A stretch of DNA of 51,816 bases, taken from positions 1 through 51,816 of the forward strand of contig JANXWJ010000027.1 of assembly GCA_025351185.1 (NCBI GenBank), written 5' to 3'. Below, piece after piece: positions 1 to 8,208 of this stretch (within the stretch, counting starts at the first letter, position 1; every line of letters starts with the position of its first letter). The notes below the pieces were generated by a model. That model was not told the origin of the DNA. It did no database searches and worked only from the letters and a program-made list of their open reading frames with translations. The stretch comes from Candidatus Nanopelagicales bacterium (GTDB lineage: Bacteria; Actinomycetota; Actinomycetes; S36-B12; CAIYMF01). Both the position numbers and the translations under genes were made by a program.

Positions 1-123
1 CAGGCAGAGAGCCTGGGCGACGACGAGCACAGCAGTTCCTGAGGCGACCGCGATGGACCCGATCAGCAGCGTGCGTACACCGCGGGCGTAACGCAGCAGC
101 CGGGGGTCGAGCGGACGTGACAC
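1..123 (-). CDS. cydD: Thiol reductant ABC exporter subunit CydD, N-terminal part (cut by window edge)
   Basis: Only the first 41 codons are present. They read from a GTG at 123 and give a short basic start followed by a hydrophobic helix, as at the beginning of the CydD membrane domain. CydDC exports glutathione or cysteine-type reductants and is needed to assemble cytochrome bd. The start lies 9 nt after the cydB stop, so cydA-cydB-cydD form one minus-strand operon; cydC would be expected beyond the edge. The identification rests mainly on position, because the ATPase domain is outside the window. Confidence 0.7.
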   Translation of the reverse strand, partial: MSRPLDPRLLRYARGVRTLLIGSIAVASGTAVLVVAQALCL

Positions 124-132
124 CTCGACAGG

Positions 133-1194
133 TTAGACCGATACCTCGTGCGGCAGGTCCAGCGAGCCGTGCGACGGATCGGCGATCTGGTCCGGGTGCA
201 GCCGCTTGCGGAAGACCCAGTAGCTCCAGGCCTGGTAGCACAGCACGAGCGGAGTGAGGAACACCGCGACCCAGGTCATGACCGTGAGGGTGTACTGCGT
301 GCTGGACGCGTTGGTGATCGTCAGCGAGGCCGCCGGCTGGATCGAGCTCGGCATCACGTAGGGGTAGAGCGCGCAGAACAGGAAGATGACCACGCTGCCC
401 TGGGTGATGGCCGAGAACAGGAAGGCGAAGCCCTCACGACCGAGGCGGTTGGCGGCCAGGGCTGCGACCCAGGACAGGACCGCGATGGCCAGCGGCAACC
501 AGCTGATTGCGTTCTGGCTGTAGGACAGCTGGGTCCACAGACCGAACGCCACCGCGAGCACCGCGGCCACGAGACCGGACTGGCTGGCGATCTTGTTCGA
601 GCGGGTCCGGATGTCACCGTCTGTCTTGAGCGCCAGGAACACCGCGCCATGGGTGACGAAGAGGAACAGCGTGGTCAGGCCACCGAGCAGCGTGTAGGGG
701 CTCAGCAGGTCCCAGAACGTCCCGATGTACTGGCTGTTGCCGTTGGCATCGAGCTCGAGCGGCGTGCCCTTGGCGATGTTGGCGAAGGCCACACCCCACA
801 GCAAGGCCGGCAGGAACGAGCTCACCGTGATCGCAGTGTCCCAGTTGCGACGCCACACCAACGAGCTGCGCTTGCTCCGGTACTCGAAGCCGACGCCGCG
901 CACGATGAGTGCGCACAGGATGATCAGCAGCGCGATGTAGAAGCCGCTGAACAGCGTGGCGTACCACTCGGGGAAGGCAGCGAAGGTGGCACCACCTGCG
1001 ACGAGCAGCCACACCTCGTTGCCGTCCCAGACCGGGCCGAGCGTGGTCAGGACGGTGCGACGCTCAGCCTCGTTCTTGGCCACGACGGGCAGCAGCACGC
1101 CGACGCCGAAGTCGAAGCCTTCGAGGACGAAGTAGCCGATCCAGAGAACGGCGATGAGCACGAACCAGATGATCTGGAGTGTCTCCCAGGACAT
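133..1194 (-). CDS. cydB: Cytochrome bd oxidase subunit II
   Basis: 353-residue polytopic membrane protein, the normal CydB length. The N-terminal helix carries GFDFGVG near residue 26 and is followed by WDGNEVWL, both typical of the family. CydB forms a heterodimer with CydA and makes the high-affinity quinol:O2 oxidoreductase of the plasma membrane. The ATG has a GGAG ribosome site 7 nt upstream in the 18-nt gap after cydA, so the pair should be co-transcribed. Nothing is truncated. Confidence 0.95.
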   Translation of the reverse strand: MSWETLQIIWFVLIAVLWIGYFVLEGFDFGVGVLLPVVAKNEAERRTVLTTLGPVWDGNEVWLLVAGGATFAAFPEWYATLFSGFYIALLIILCALIVRGVGFEYRSKRSSLVWRRNWDTAITVSSFLPALLWGVAFANIAKGTPLELDANGNSQYIGTFWDLLSPYTLLGGLTTLFLFVTHGAVFLALKTDGDIRTRSNKIASQSGLVAAVLAVAFGLWTQLSYSQNAISWLPLAIAVLSWVAALAANRLGREGFAFLFSAITQGSVVIFLFCALYPYVMPSSIQPAASLTITNASSTQYTLTVMTWVAVFLTPLVLCYQAWSYWVFRKRLHPDQIADPSHGSLDLPHEVSV

Positions 1195-1212
1195 GTCAGG
1201 TCTCCGAGTCCG

Positions 1213-2622
1213 TCAGTACGAGAAGGTGAGGGGACGACCGCTGTCGGCATCGCCGAGTTCGGCGAGCTCCACGGTCTCGGGCGGGCCGATCTTGACGGCC
1301 CGGATGATCAGTCCGAACTCGATCACCGCGAGCACGCCATAGAGCAGCGTGAACGTGACGATGGAGATCAGCGCCTGCGTGGTGGTGAGTGTCGGCGAGA
1401 CACCGTCGGAGGTCTTCATCAACCCGAAGACGATCCAGGGCTGACGCCCCATCTCGGTGAAGATCCATCCTGCGGAGATGCCGATGAGCGGGAAGAGGAA
1501 CGCGACCGCTGCGGCGAGCTTGACCACGGGTGCCTTGGGTGTGCGCCCCTTGCGCGTGATCCAGGCGGCGAACAGCGCGAACAGGATCCCGAGGAACCCG
1601 AGGCCGATCATCGCGCGGAACGCCCAGAAGACGAGCGGGACGTACGGCGCGTAGTTGCCCGGGCCGAACTTCTGCTCGTACTGCGCCTGCAGGTCGTTGA
1701 TGCCCTGCACCGTGCTGTCGGGGCCGGTCCAGTTTCCGGTGGCGAGGAACGACGTGAGGCCGGGGATGTCGATCGCCCAGTAGGCCTCGCTGCCATCGAG
1801 GCTGCCGACCGTGACGAGGCTGAACGGCACGTTCTCCGCGGTCTCGTAGACCGCCTCGGCCGCCGCCATCTTCATCGGCTGCTGCGCCACCATGATCTTG
1901 GCCTGCACGTCGCCGGTGTACATGACGGCCATGCCGGCGATGATCGTCGCGATCACGCCGAGCTTGAGCGTCTTGCGCATCGCGTCGGCCGACTGGTCGC
2001 GCATCATCAGCCAGAGGCTGACGCCGACGACCATGACGCCGGAGACGAGGAACGCCGACGCAATGACGTGGAAGAACGTCGTATAGGTCGTGTTCTGGAA
2101 GAGGACCTTGCCGAAGTCGACGAGCTCGGCACGCTTGGTCACCGGGTTGAAGATGTAGCCGACCGGGTGCTGCATGAAGGAGTTCGCGGCGAGGATGAAG
2201 TAGGCCGACAGCATCGTGCCCGCAGCGACGCACCAGATCGTGGCGAGGTGCAGCCCGCGCGGCAGGCGGTCCCAGCCGAAGATCCACAGACCGAGGAACG
2301 TCGACTCGAGGAAGAACGACGCGAGGCCCTCCACCGCGAGCGGCGCACCGAAGATGTCGCCGACGAAGCGGGAGTAGTCGCTCCACGCCATGCCGAACTG
2401 GAACTCCTGCACGATGCCCGTGACGACGCCGATGGCGAAGTTGATGAGCAGAAGCTTGCCGAAGAACTTGGTGGCCTTGAGCCACTTCTCGTCACCGGTG
2501 CGATACCAGGCCGTCTGCATGATCGCGACGAGCGTGGCAGAACCGATGGTGAGCGGGACGAACAGGAAGTGATAGACGGTCGTGATGCCGAACTGCCACC
2601 GCGCCAGATCGAGCGCATTCAT
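1213..2622 (-). CDS. cydA: Cytochrome bd oxidase subunit I
   Basis: 469 residues from the ATG at 2622, which has GAAGGGG 8 nt upstream; the reading frame is open further upstream but the conserved protein begins here. CydA holds haems b558, b595 and d and the quinol site. His18 (in VYHFLF), the His of MQHPVGY and the GRQPW motif late in the protein are visible. The segment between the quinol-loop motif and the following helices is short, so this looks like the short-Q-loop type. First gene of the cydABD operon. Confidence 0.95.
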   Translation of the reverse strand: MNALDLARWQFGITTVYHFLFVPLTIGSATLVAIMQTAWYRTGDEKWLKATKFFGKLLLINFAIGVVTGIVQEFQFGMAWSDYSRFVGDIFGAPLAVEGLASFFLESTFLGLWIFGWDRLPRGLHLATIWCVAAGTMLSAYFILAANSFMQHPVGYIFNPVTKRAELVDFGKVLFQNTTYTTFFHVIASAFLVSGVMVVGVSLWLMMRDQSADAMRKTLKLGVIATIIAGMAVMYTGDVQAKIMVAQQPMKMAAAEAVYETAENVPFSLVTVGSLDGSEAYWAIDIPGLTSFLATGNWTGPDSTVQGINDLQAQYEQKFGPGNYAPYVPLVFWAFRAMIGLGFLGILFALFAAWITRKGRTPKAPVVKLAAAVAFLFPLIGISAGWIFTEMGRQPWIVFGLMKTSDGVSPTLTTTQALISIVTFTLLYGVLAVIEFGLIIRAVKIGPPETVELAELGDADSGRPLTFSY

Positions 2623-2977
2623 CAGGCAGACCCCTTCGAGAGCGGACGTGTAGCGAGCGTCGTGCCGAGAACACGCGGTCGTTCGTTGGACACTTTGCTC
2701 CTTTCTGAGGGGTGCTCGCGGACAGATCGCTGTGAACTGTGTCGCGCAGCCAAGCCTGCCCTCACCCCCGCGCAGCACCGCTACGCACTCTGACCAGGCG
2801 CGGTCGATCAGGCTTGCCTCACTCGTCACCCCCGGTGCAGGGCAGGCAGATACACCCACCGCCGCCCGATAGACACCCTGCCCACCCCCGACCGGGGAGT
2901 CCACGCGACCAGCGGATTCCCGACAGGGCGGTCACCCGCGGTTGGAGCACCGACACCGGACCGGAGAGGATGCCCGA
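2623..2977. other. Divergent intergenic region between cydA and the EamA gene
   Basis: About 350 nt that must hold the cyd operon promoter. A TGTGAAC half-site lies at 2731-2737, reminiscent of half a Rex operator, but the second half is not conserved. No RNA gene or ORF with support is seen. Confidence 0.4.
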
Positions 2978-3982
2978 GTGATCACCGCCGACGCCGACGT
3001 CTCCGCGCGCCCGGCACCGGGGTCCGGATCGCCGGCGGCCGTCTGGTCGGCGATGACGATCGTCTACCTCGTGTGGGGTTCGACCTACCTCGCGATCGCC
3101 CTCGTCATCGACACGATGCCGCCGCTCGTGGCGCTCGGCACCCGCTTCCTCGCGGCAGCCGCCGTGCTGGCGGTGTTCGTCGTCGCACGCCGTGGCCGGT
3201 CGGTCCTGGCCGTCACGCGGGCCGAGCTCGCGAGCTCGGTCCTCATCGGCGTGCTGCTGCTCGGCGTCGGCATGGGCGTGCTGGCCTTCGCGGAGAAGTA
3301 CGTGCCGACCGGCGTCGCCGCACTCATCGTCGCTGTCGTCCCGTTGTGGATCGTGCTGCTCCGAGCCGCCACCGGCGACCGTCCGCCGTGGGTCACCTGG
3401 GTGGGCGTCACGGTGGGGATGATCGGCATCGCGCTGCTCGTGCTCCCGGGCAGCCACGACGATGCCGGCTCCGCGACGGGCGGCCAGCGGATGCTCTGGT
3501 CGGTGCTGATGCTCGGCAGCACGTTCTGCTGGGCGCTGGGGACCTTCCTGCAGCCGCGGATCCCGACGCCGCGCGACCCGCTCACCCTGACGACCTACGA
3601 GATGCTCACCGGCGGCGTGGTGCTCACAGTTGTCGGGCTAGCGCGCGGGGAGCGCCTGTCCGACATGGCCGCAGCCTCAGCGTCGTCGTGGTGGGGCTGG
3701 CTCTACCTCGTGACCTTCGGGTCGCTGCTCGCGTTCACAGCCTTCGTGTGGGTCGCCGGGCACGCACCCGTGTCGCTCGTCGCGACCTACGCCTTCGTCA
3801 ACCCCGTGGTCGCCGTGCTGCTCGGCTGGTGGTTCCGCGGCGAGTCGCTCACCCTCGGTCTGCTCGTCGGTGCCGCGGTCGTCGTGGTCGGTGTCGCTCT
3901 GGTGGTGAGCGCCGAGTGGCTCGCGCGACGCGGCGGGGCCGAGGGCACGCTCCTCACCGGACCGTCGCAGGCGGAGCACTGA
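2978..3982 (+). CDS. EamA/DMT-family transporter
   Basis: 334 residues from a GTG at 2978 chosen because GGAGAGGA ends 7 nt before it; a TTG at 2942 is open but lacks such a site. Ten hydrophobic segments in two halves match the two EamA repeats. VYLVWGSTYLAI in the first helix is the usual EamA opening. Members export amino acids, purines or other metabolites; the substrate cannot be read from sequence. It sits 16 nt before the PQ-loop gene on the same strand and may be co-transcribed with it. Confidence 0.85.
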   Translation: MITADADVSARPAPGSGSPAAVWSAMTIVYLVWGSTYLAIALVIDTMPPLVALGTRFLAAAAVLAVFVVARRGRSVLAVTRAELASSVLIGVLLLGVGMGVLAFAEKYVPTGVAALIVAVVPLWIVLLRAATGDRPPWVTWVGVTVGMIGIALLVLPGSHDDAGSATGGQRMLWSVLMLGSTFCWALGTFLQPRIPTPRDPLTLTTYEMLTGGVVLTVVGLARGERLSDMAAASASSWWGWLYLVTFGSLLAFTAFVWVAGHAPVSLVATYAFVNPVVAVLLGWWFRGESLTLGLLVGAAVVVVGVALVVSAEWLARRGGAEGTLLTGPSQAEH

Positions 3983-3998
3983 TGATGCGGGACCACGC

Positions 3999-4646
3999 GT
4001 GAGCACGGACGTGCTGCGCATCGTGTTCGGGACTGCCATGGTGGTCCTGGCGTCGCTCTATGCGCTCCCGCAGTGGCTGCGGGTCCGGCGTACCGGATCG
4101 GTCGAGGGCGTGTCGCTCGCTGCGACGAGCAACGCCTTCATCTCGTGCACCGCATGGGTGATCTATGCCGTCGTCCTCGGTGACGTGTGGGTGCTGCTCA
4201 CCTGCATCGCCGCCCTTCCATCGCTCGGCGCGACGACCTGGATCCTCGCGAGGAACCACGCGTCACGCGACGGCATGGCGACCACCTGGGTGTGGACGGC
4301 GATACTCGTCATCGCCGGTGCGGCCGCGCACTGGACGACGACACCGATCGACCTGCTGCTCGGAGCAGCGATCCTCTGGTACGTCGCACCAGCCGGCATC
4401 ATGGCCTGGACGAACGCCGACGTCTCCGGGATCTCGGCCGGTGCCTGGCTCGTCCTGTTGTCCGACGCCGTGCTGTGGCTGCTGTACTCCCTGCTCGCCG
4501 GGATCGTGACCGGCATCCTCTACGCCGTCTTCGCCGGCGGCGGTGCGCTCGTGGTCCTGGCACGGCTCGCGTGGAGGTGGGGTCCGAGCTGCGGTGTCTG
4601 CGCACCCCTCGCCGCCTGCACCTGCACCCCGGTCACCGCAACCTGA
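3999..4646 (+). CDS. Double PQ-loop (SWEET-like) membrane protein with Cys-rich tail
   Basis: 215 residues, about seven membrane helices. A PQ motif occurs in YALPQ near residue 24, followed by GSVEGVSL. A second, weaker copy of the three-helix bundle follows (PAGIMAWTNADVSGIS). PQ-loop proteins include SWEET/SemiSWEET sugar carriers and lysosomal-type amino acid carriers. Bacterial SemiSWEETs usually have one bundle, so two fused bundles are less common. The last 25 residues hold four cysteines (CGVC, CTC). Starts at GTG 3999 with a weak ribosome site. Substrate unknown. Confidence 0.65.
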   Translation: MSTDVLRIVFGTAMVVLASLYALPQWLRVRRTGSVEGVSLAATSNAFISCTAWVIYAVVLGDVWVLLTCIAALPSLGATTWILARNHASRDGMATTWVWTAILVIAGAAAHWTTTPIDLLLGAAILWYVAPAGIMAWTNADVSGISAGAWLVLLSDAVLWLLYSLLAGIVTGILYAVFAGGGALVVLARLAWRWGPSCGVCAPLAACTCTPVTAT

Positions 4647-4939
4647 TGCAGCGACCGCGTCGTCGCCCGTCGATGAACATCTGCAGCATTTCGAGGGGGC
4701 GCCAACCACCTGCTGACAGCGGGCCGCGAATCAAGCGTGCTCGGCGCGGGATCACTTGCCTTGAGCCGAGCCACACAGCGGCGCTGGCGCGAGCGGGCTT
4801 GCCGACAACGTAGGGATCCACGCCAGCCAACATGGGGCAGCGGTCCGATCCCCTCTGCACGCCGCTCTGACTGACTTCACGTGTCAGGCCGACCATCGGC
4901 CCGACGCACGGAGCCACCTCGGACGACGGAGGACGACCC
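4647..4939. other. Intergenic region, no gene recognised
   Basis: About 290 nt. It has a 6-bp inverted repeat (CTCGGC near 4739, GCCGAG near 4763) and less biased codon-like composition than its neighbours. I see no tRNA, no conserved protein and no clear promoter apart from the ribosome site of the next gene (GGAGG at 4929). Confidence 0.4.
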
Positions 4940-5491
4940 ATGAGGACAACGAGAGTCATCATCGCTGCAGCACTGGCGATGAGCGCCCTGCTGACCGGCG
5001 CCCAGAGCGCCTCCGCGCACGGTGACGACGCACGCGCATCCGAGCACGAGAGCGGGATCAGCGACGTGCGCGAGGCCACCGCACGCTTCCACAACATCTC
5101 CGTGGCCATCGCTGCCGGGTGGAGCATCGACCTGCACGACGTCAACGGCATCGACTGCATCGACAACCCGGCGGGGGGCATGGGCGTGCACTTCGTCAAC
5201 GGGTCGCTGGTCGGCGACGGTGCGATCGATGCCCAGACGCCGGAGGCCCTCATCTACCAGCCGGGCGCGAACGGGTCCATGCGCCTGGTCGCAGTGGAGT
5301 ACGTCGTGATCGCGGCCGACTGGAACGCCCACCACCGGCACGCGCCGCGCCTGTTCGGCCAGACCTTCGAGCTCGTGCCCGCGGGCAACCGCTACGGTCT
5401 GCCGGACTTCTACGAGCTGCACGCGTGGATCTGGAAGCACAACCCTGCCGGCATGTTCGCCGACTGGAACCCGAACGTCACTTGCCCCTGA
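4940..5491 (+). CDS. Secreted protein of unknown function
   Basis: 183 residues. A signal peptide (basic MRTTR, hydrophobic core, ASA at 24-26) should be cleaved near residue 26, so the protein is exported. The mature part has conserved-looking stretches (CIDNPAGGMGVHF, residues that read GAIDAQTPEALIYQP, and a C-terminal DWNPNVTCP) and two cysteines, one near CIDN and one next to the C-terminus, that could form a disulfide. I recognise it as a widespread hypothetical secreted family but not as an enzyme. ATG 4940 has GGAGGA upstream. A strong hairpin follows the stop. Confidence 0.75.
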   Translation: MRTTRVIIAAALAMSALLTGAQSASAHGDDARASEHESGISDVREATARFHNISVAIAAGWSIDLHDVNGIDCIDNPAGGMGVHFVNGSLVGDGAIDAQTPEALIYQPGANGSMRLVAVEYVVIAADWNAHHRHAPRLFGQTFELVPAGNRYGLPDFYELHAWIWKHNPAGMFADWNPNVTCP

Positions 5492-5499
5492 CGAGTCCT

Positions 5500-5534
5500 C
5501 GGCCTGGCCCGTCCGTCGGCGACGGGCCAGGCCG
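5500..5534 (+). terminator. Intrinsic-type terminator hairpin after the secreted-protein gene
   Basis: Perfect 14-bp arms (5500-5513 and 5521-5534) around a 7-nt loop, starting 8 nt after the stop. No T-tract, as is usual in high-GC actinobacteria. Confidence 0.75.
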
Positions 5535-5574
5535 CTGTCCGGGGCGCTGGTGCACCCGTGCTGCTACGTCGGCG

Positions 5575-5601
5575 GGAACCGTTGGCGCTCGCACGGCGTC
5601 T
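5575..5601 (+). promoter_or_regulatory. ECF-sigma-type promoter of the lipoprotein gene
   Basis: GGAACC (5575-5580), 16-nt spacer, CGTCT (5597-5601). This matches the GGAAC / CGTC pattern known for SigE/SigM-type ECF sigma factors. The predicted start of transcription falls at or next to ATG 5609. Confidence 0.6.
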
Positions 5602-5608
5602 GAGCTCC

Positions 5609-6019
5609 ATGACGCGCAAGCGGCTGGTAGCCGCGCTCGGTGTCCCGCTGATGCTGCTGCTCGGTGGCTGCGGCCAGCTCCACGTGCCCTCGGCTCCGGA
5701 GACGCGAGGAGCCCCTGCCCTCACCGCAACCGCTATCACCACGGCTGCCACTGCCGCTGCGGTCCCGCAGACCTCAGCGCCACCCGACGGCGTGTGTCAC
5801 GCTGTTGCGCTTGAGATCGCTGCCGGTGTGACGGGTTCGAGAACGCCTGACGCAGCGATCACGGCCTTCATCAAGTCCGGCACAGCGACGTTCGCTCTGC
5901 CCGCGACCGGCTGGAGCGGCCCAGACTCCGTGGATCGATACACCAGCGGCGCCGCATCCGTCGTCGTCATGCACCTTCCGGGAGCTGGGTACGTGGTCAC
6001 CGAAGCCACCGCCTGCTGA
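5609..6019 (+). CDS. Putative lipoprotein
   Basis: 136 residues from ATG 5609. The frame is open to 5558, but only the shorter form puts the signal peptide at the N-terminus: MTRKR, hydrophobic core, then LGGC with the lipidated Cys at 21. The mature part starts with a Ser/Thr/Ala-rich linker and has two more cysteines (DGVCHA and the final residue). No known domain is recognised. There is no ribosome site; the ECF-type promoter just upstream would make a leaderless mRNA. Likely membrane-anchored on the outer face and stress-controlled. Confidence 0.6.
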   Translation: MTRKRLVAALGVPLMLLLGGCGQLHVPSAPETRGAPALTATAITTAATAAAVPQTSAPPDGVCHAVALEIAAGVTGSRTPDAAITAFIKSGTATFALPATGWSGPDSVDRYTSGAASVVVMHLPGAGYVVTEATAC

Positions 6020-6125
6020 CGTCACGCTGCACGATGCTGTCGCCCGCGGTCAACGCGGCTGCGTTTCTGCCGTCGCCCACGTGCGCACTTCTCTCCCGTT
6101 CGTAGAAGGAACAAAGCCGGCGTGC

Positions 6126-6156
6126 GAAGGGTCCGAGCCACACGCGGCTCGGCTTC
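6126..6156 (+). terminator. Hairpin downstream of the lipoprotein gene
   Basis: CCGAGCC (6133-6139) pairs with GGCTCGG (6146-6152); flanking GAAG (6126-6129) and CTTC (6153-6156) extend the stem around a 3-nt bulge. Confidence 0.5.
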
Positions 6157-6227
6157 CGCGAAGCCTGAGCATCCGACTAGTGCCAGAGGTCGTGATGTCC
6201 TCGCCTGCAGGGACTTACGGTGGGTTC

Positions 6228-6326
6228 ATGTACCTGGAGAATCTCGTCGTCGATGCCGTCGAGCCGCAGCTGCTGGGCCGGTTCTGGGAGACGGTCCTTG
6301 GCGCGGAGCAGCTGGCCGACGTCCCC
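6228..6326 (+). pseudogene. Fragment of a glyoxalase-like (VOC) gene
   Basis: From ATG 6228 about 33 codons read like the start of a VOC/glyoxalase-like protein (MYLENLVVDAVEP, then LGRFWETVLGAEQLADVP). After that the frame loses all family resemblance although it stays open to 6629. No other frame restores a recognisable second half. I read it as a gene truncated by deletion or rearrangement. A small unrelated ORF is possible. Confidence 0.45.
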
Positions 6327-6633
6327 TCAAGTCGAACGGCCTGTTCGGGGTGCTGGCTCCCAGGCGACAGGGTGGACCCGTCCTCACTTTCGGGGGCCTT
6401 GCTCTGTGCACAGATGCTCCGATCACCATCACCGGCGCGACCACCGTGGAGAGCATCGATGGTCGGATTTGACTCCACGGCGCTAGAACTTGCACCCGAC
6501 TGCGATCCGCAGCTCGCGACACAGCCCGAGCTCGCGATCCAAGTGCGGCGAGGACCCAGCCCCACGGCTGCCTTGGTGCGGGACAAGCGAACCCAGCTGC
6601 TCCGCGACGTAAGTCCCTGGTGGTGCTGATGAC
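6327..6633. other. Stretch with no recognisable gene
   Basis: About 300 nt between the VOC fragment and the stop of the CoA-transferase beta gene. ORFs run through but none has recognisable protein sequence. Probably decayed coding DNA linked to the VOC fragment. Confidence 0.35.
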
Positions 6634-7278
6634 TCAGGTGAGGGCGGGGTCGAGCGCCAGGGTCGGGCCGGTGGCTGCGCGGACGTCGTCGACAGTCACA
6701 CCGAGTGCCGTCTCGCGCAGCACGAGACCGCCGGGGGTGATGTCGATGACGGCGAGGTCGGTGATGATGCGGTCGACCACGCCCTTGCCGGTGAGCGGCA
6801 GCGTGCAGGTCTCGACGATCTTGTGCGTGCCGTCCTTGGCGACGTGCTCCATCATCACGATGACGCGCTTGGCACCGTGCACGAGATCCATCGCGCCGCC
6901 CATGCCCTTCACCATCTTTCCCGGGATCATCCAGTTGGCGATGTCACCGGTCGCGCTGACCTGCATCGCGCCGAGGATCGCCGCGTCGATGTGACCGCCG
7001 CGGATCATCCCGAAGGACTGCGCGGAGTCGAAGAACGCCGCGCCCGGGAGCAGGGTGACGGTCTCCTTGCCGGCGTTGATGAGGTCGGCGTCGACAGCTG
7101 CCTCGACCGGGTAGGGGCCGGTGCCGAGGATGCCGTTCTCCGACTGCAGCACGACCGTGACGTCGGCGGGCAGGTGGTTGGGCACCAGCGTAGGCAGACC
7201 GATGCCGAGGTTCACGTACTCACCGTCGCGCAGCTCGAGGGCGACACGGGCGGCGAGCTCGTCGCGGGACCGCGCCAT
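6634..7278 (-). CDS. scoB: 3-oxoacid CoA-transferase subunit B
   Basis: 214 residues, normal for the beta subunit. ENGILG places the catalytic glutamate at Glu47, which forms the covalent glutamyl-CoA intermediate; [12 protein letters not shown] and [13 protein letters not shown] are family blocks. With subunit A it moves CoA between succinyl-CoA (or acetyl-CoA) and a 3-oxoacid such as acetoacetate or 3-oxoadipate; sequence alone does not choose the substrate. Its ATG is 2 nt after the stop of the A gene, so the two are coupled. Confidence 0.92.
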   Translation of the reverse strand: MARSRDELAARVALELRDGEYVNLGIGLPTLVPNHLPADVTVVLQSENGILGTGPYPVEAAVDADLINAGKETVTLLPGAAFFDSAQSFGMIRGGHIDAAILGAMQVSATGDIANWMIPGKMVKGMGGAMDLVHGAKRVIVMMEHVAKDGTHKIVETCTLPLTGKGVVDRIITDLAVIDITPGGLVLRETALGVTVDDVRAATGPTLALDPALT

Positions 7279-7280
7279 GA

Positions 7281-8054
7281 TCAGGACTCCTTCGAGACGG
7301 TACGGCGCTCGATGCGCTTGTCGGCGGCCTGGTCCGGAGTGAGCGCGACGACGCGCTGCACGAAGACACCGGGAGTGTGGATCGTCTGCGGGTCGATCTC
7401 CCCCGGCTCGACGAGCTGCTCGACCTCGGCGATCGTGATCCGACCGGCGGTCGCCACGAGCGGGTTGAAGTTGCGCGTGCTCTTGTCGAATACCAGGTTG
7501 CCGTGGCGGTCACCGACGCTGGCACGCACGAGCGCGAAGTCGGTGACGATGCCGCGCTCGAGGACATAGTCGCGGCCGTCGAACTCCCGCGTCTCCTTGG
7601 GTGGTGACGCCACGGCGATGCCGCCGGAACCGTCGTAACGCCAGGGCATCCCGCCGTCAGCGACCTGCGTGCCGACGCCCGCGGGAGTGAAGAAGGCCGG
7701 GATCCCCGCACCACCGGCGCGGAGCCGCTCGGCGAGGGTGCCCTGCGGGATGAGCTCGACCTCGAGCTCGCCGTGGAGGAACTGCCGCTCGAACTCCTTG
7801 TTCTCCCCGACGTAGGACGACGTCATCCGCACGATGCGCTTCTCGTTGAGCAGCAGGCCCAGACCCCAGTCGTCGACGCCGCAGTTGTTGCTCGACACCG
7901 ACAGACCCCCGACACCCGTCGCGAGCAGGGCCTCGATCAGCACGCTCGGGATCCCGCAGAGCCCGAACCCACCGACCGCGAGCGACGACCCCTCGGCGAT
8001 ATCGGCGACGGCTTCAGCAGCTGACCCGACGACCTTGTCCAGACCCATCGTCAT
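7281..8054 (-). CDS. scoA: 3-oxoacid CoA-transferase subunit A
   Basis: 257 residues from ATG 8054, which has AGGA 5 nt upstream; a second in-frame ATG at 8048 is possible. [10 protein letters not shown] near the N-terminus is the glycine-rich CoA-binding loop, and [12 protein letters not shown] is typical of the alpha subunit. It pairs with the B subunit immediately downstream. No pathway genes for aromatic degradation or ketone use lie nearby, so the physiological role stays open. Confidence 0.92.
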   Translation of the reverse strand: MTMGLDKVVGSAAEAVADIAEGSSLAVGGFGLCGIPSVLIEALLATGVGGLSVSSNNCGVDDWGLGLLLNEKRIVRMTSSYVGENKEFERQFLHGELEVELIPQGTLAERLRAGGAGIPAFFTPAGVGTQVADGGMPWRYDGSGGIAVASPPKETREFDGRDYVLERGIVTDFALVRASVGDRHGNLVFDKSTRNFNPLVATAGRITIAEVEQLVEPGEIDPQTIHTPGVFVQRVVALTPDQAADKRIERRTVSKES

Positions 8055-8102
8055 GCCCGTCCTTCGTGCCGGGCGCGAGGTCGGGCCCGGGTGGAGAGGA
8101 GA

Positions 8103-8119
8103 ACGGTCGTGAGGACCGT
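8103..8119 (-). terminator. Hairpin between hisC-like gene and scoAB
   Basis: ACGGTC (8103-8108) pairs with GACCGT (8114-8119) around GTGAG. On the minus strand it lies about 90 nt after the aminotransferase stop and is followed by a pyrimidine-rich run. Confidence 0.4.
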
Positions 8120-8208
8120 CCGACGCCCGTGGGGGGCGCAGCGCAGAGCCTACGAGGCGGCGAGATATACAGGCGCCTTGAGCAAGGAAGTCCGGCGACG
8201 AGCCGCGG

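Noticed and set aside
2731-2746. Rex (redox) operator before cydA
   Set aside because: TGTGAAC is one good half-site but the second half does not match, so I do not call an operator.
148-2793. 881-codon plus-strand ORF opposite cydAB
   Set aside because: Antisense shadow of high-GC coding sequence; composition is Arg/Glu/Gly/Asp-rich with no domain, and cydA/cydB are certain.
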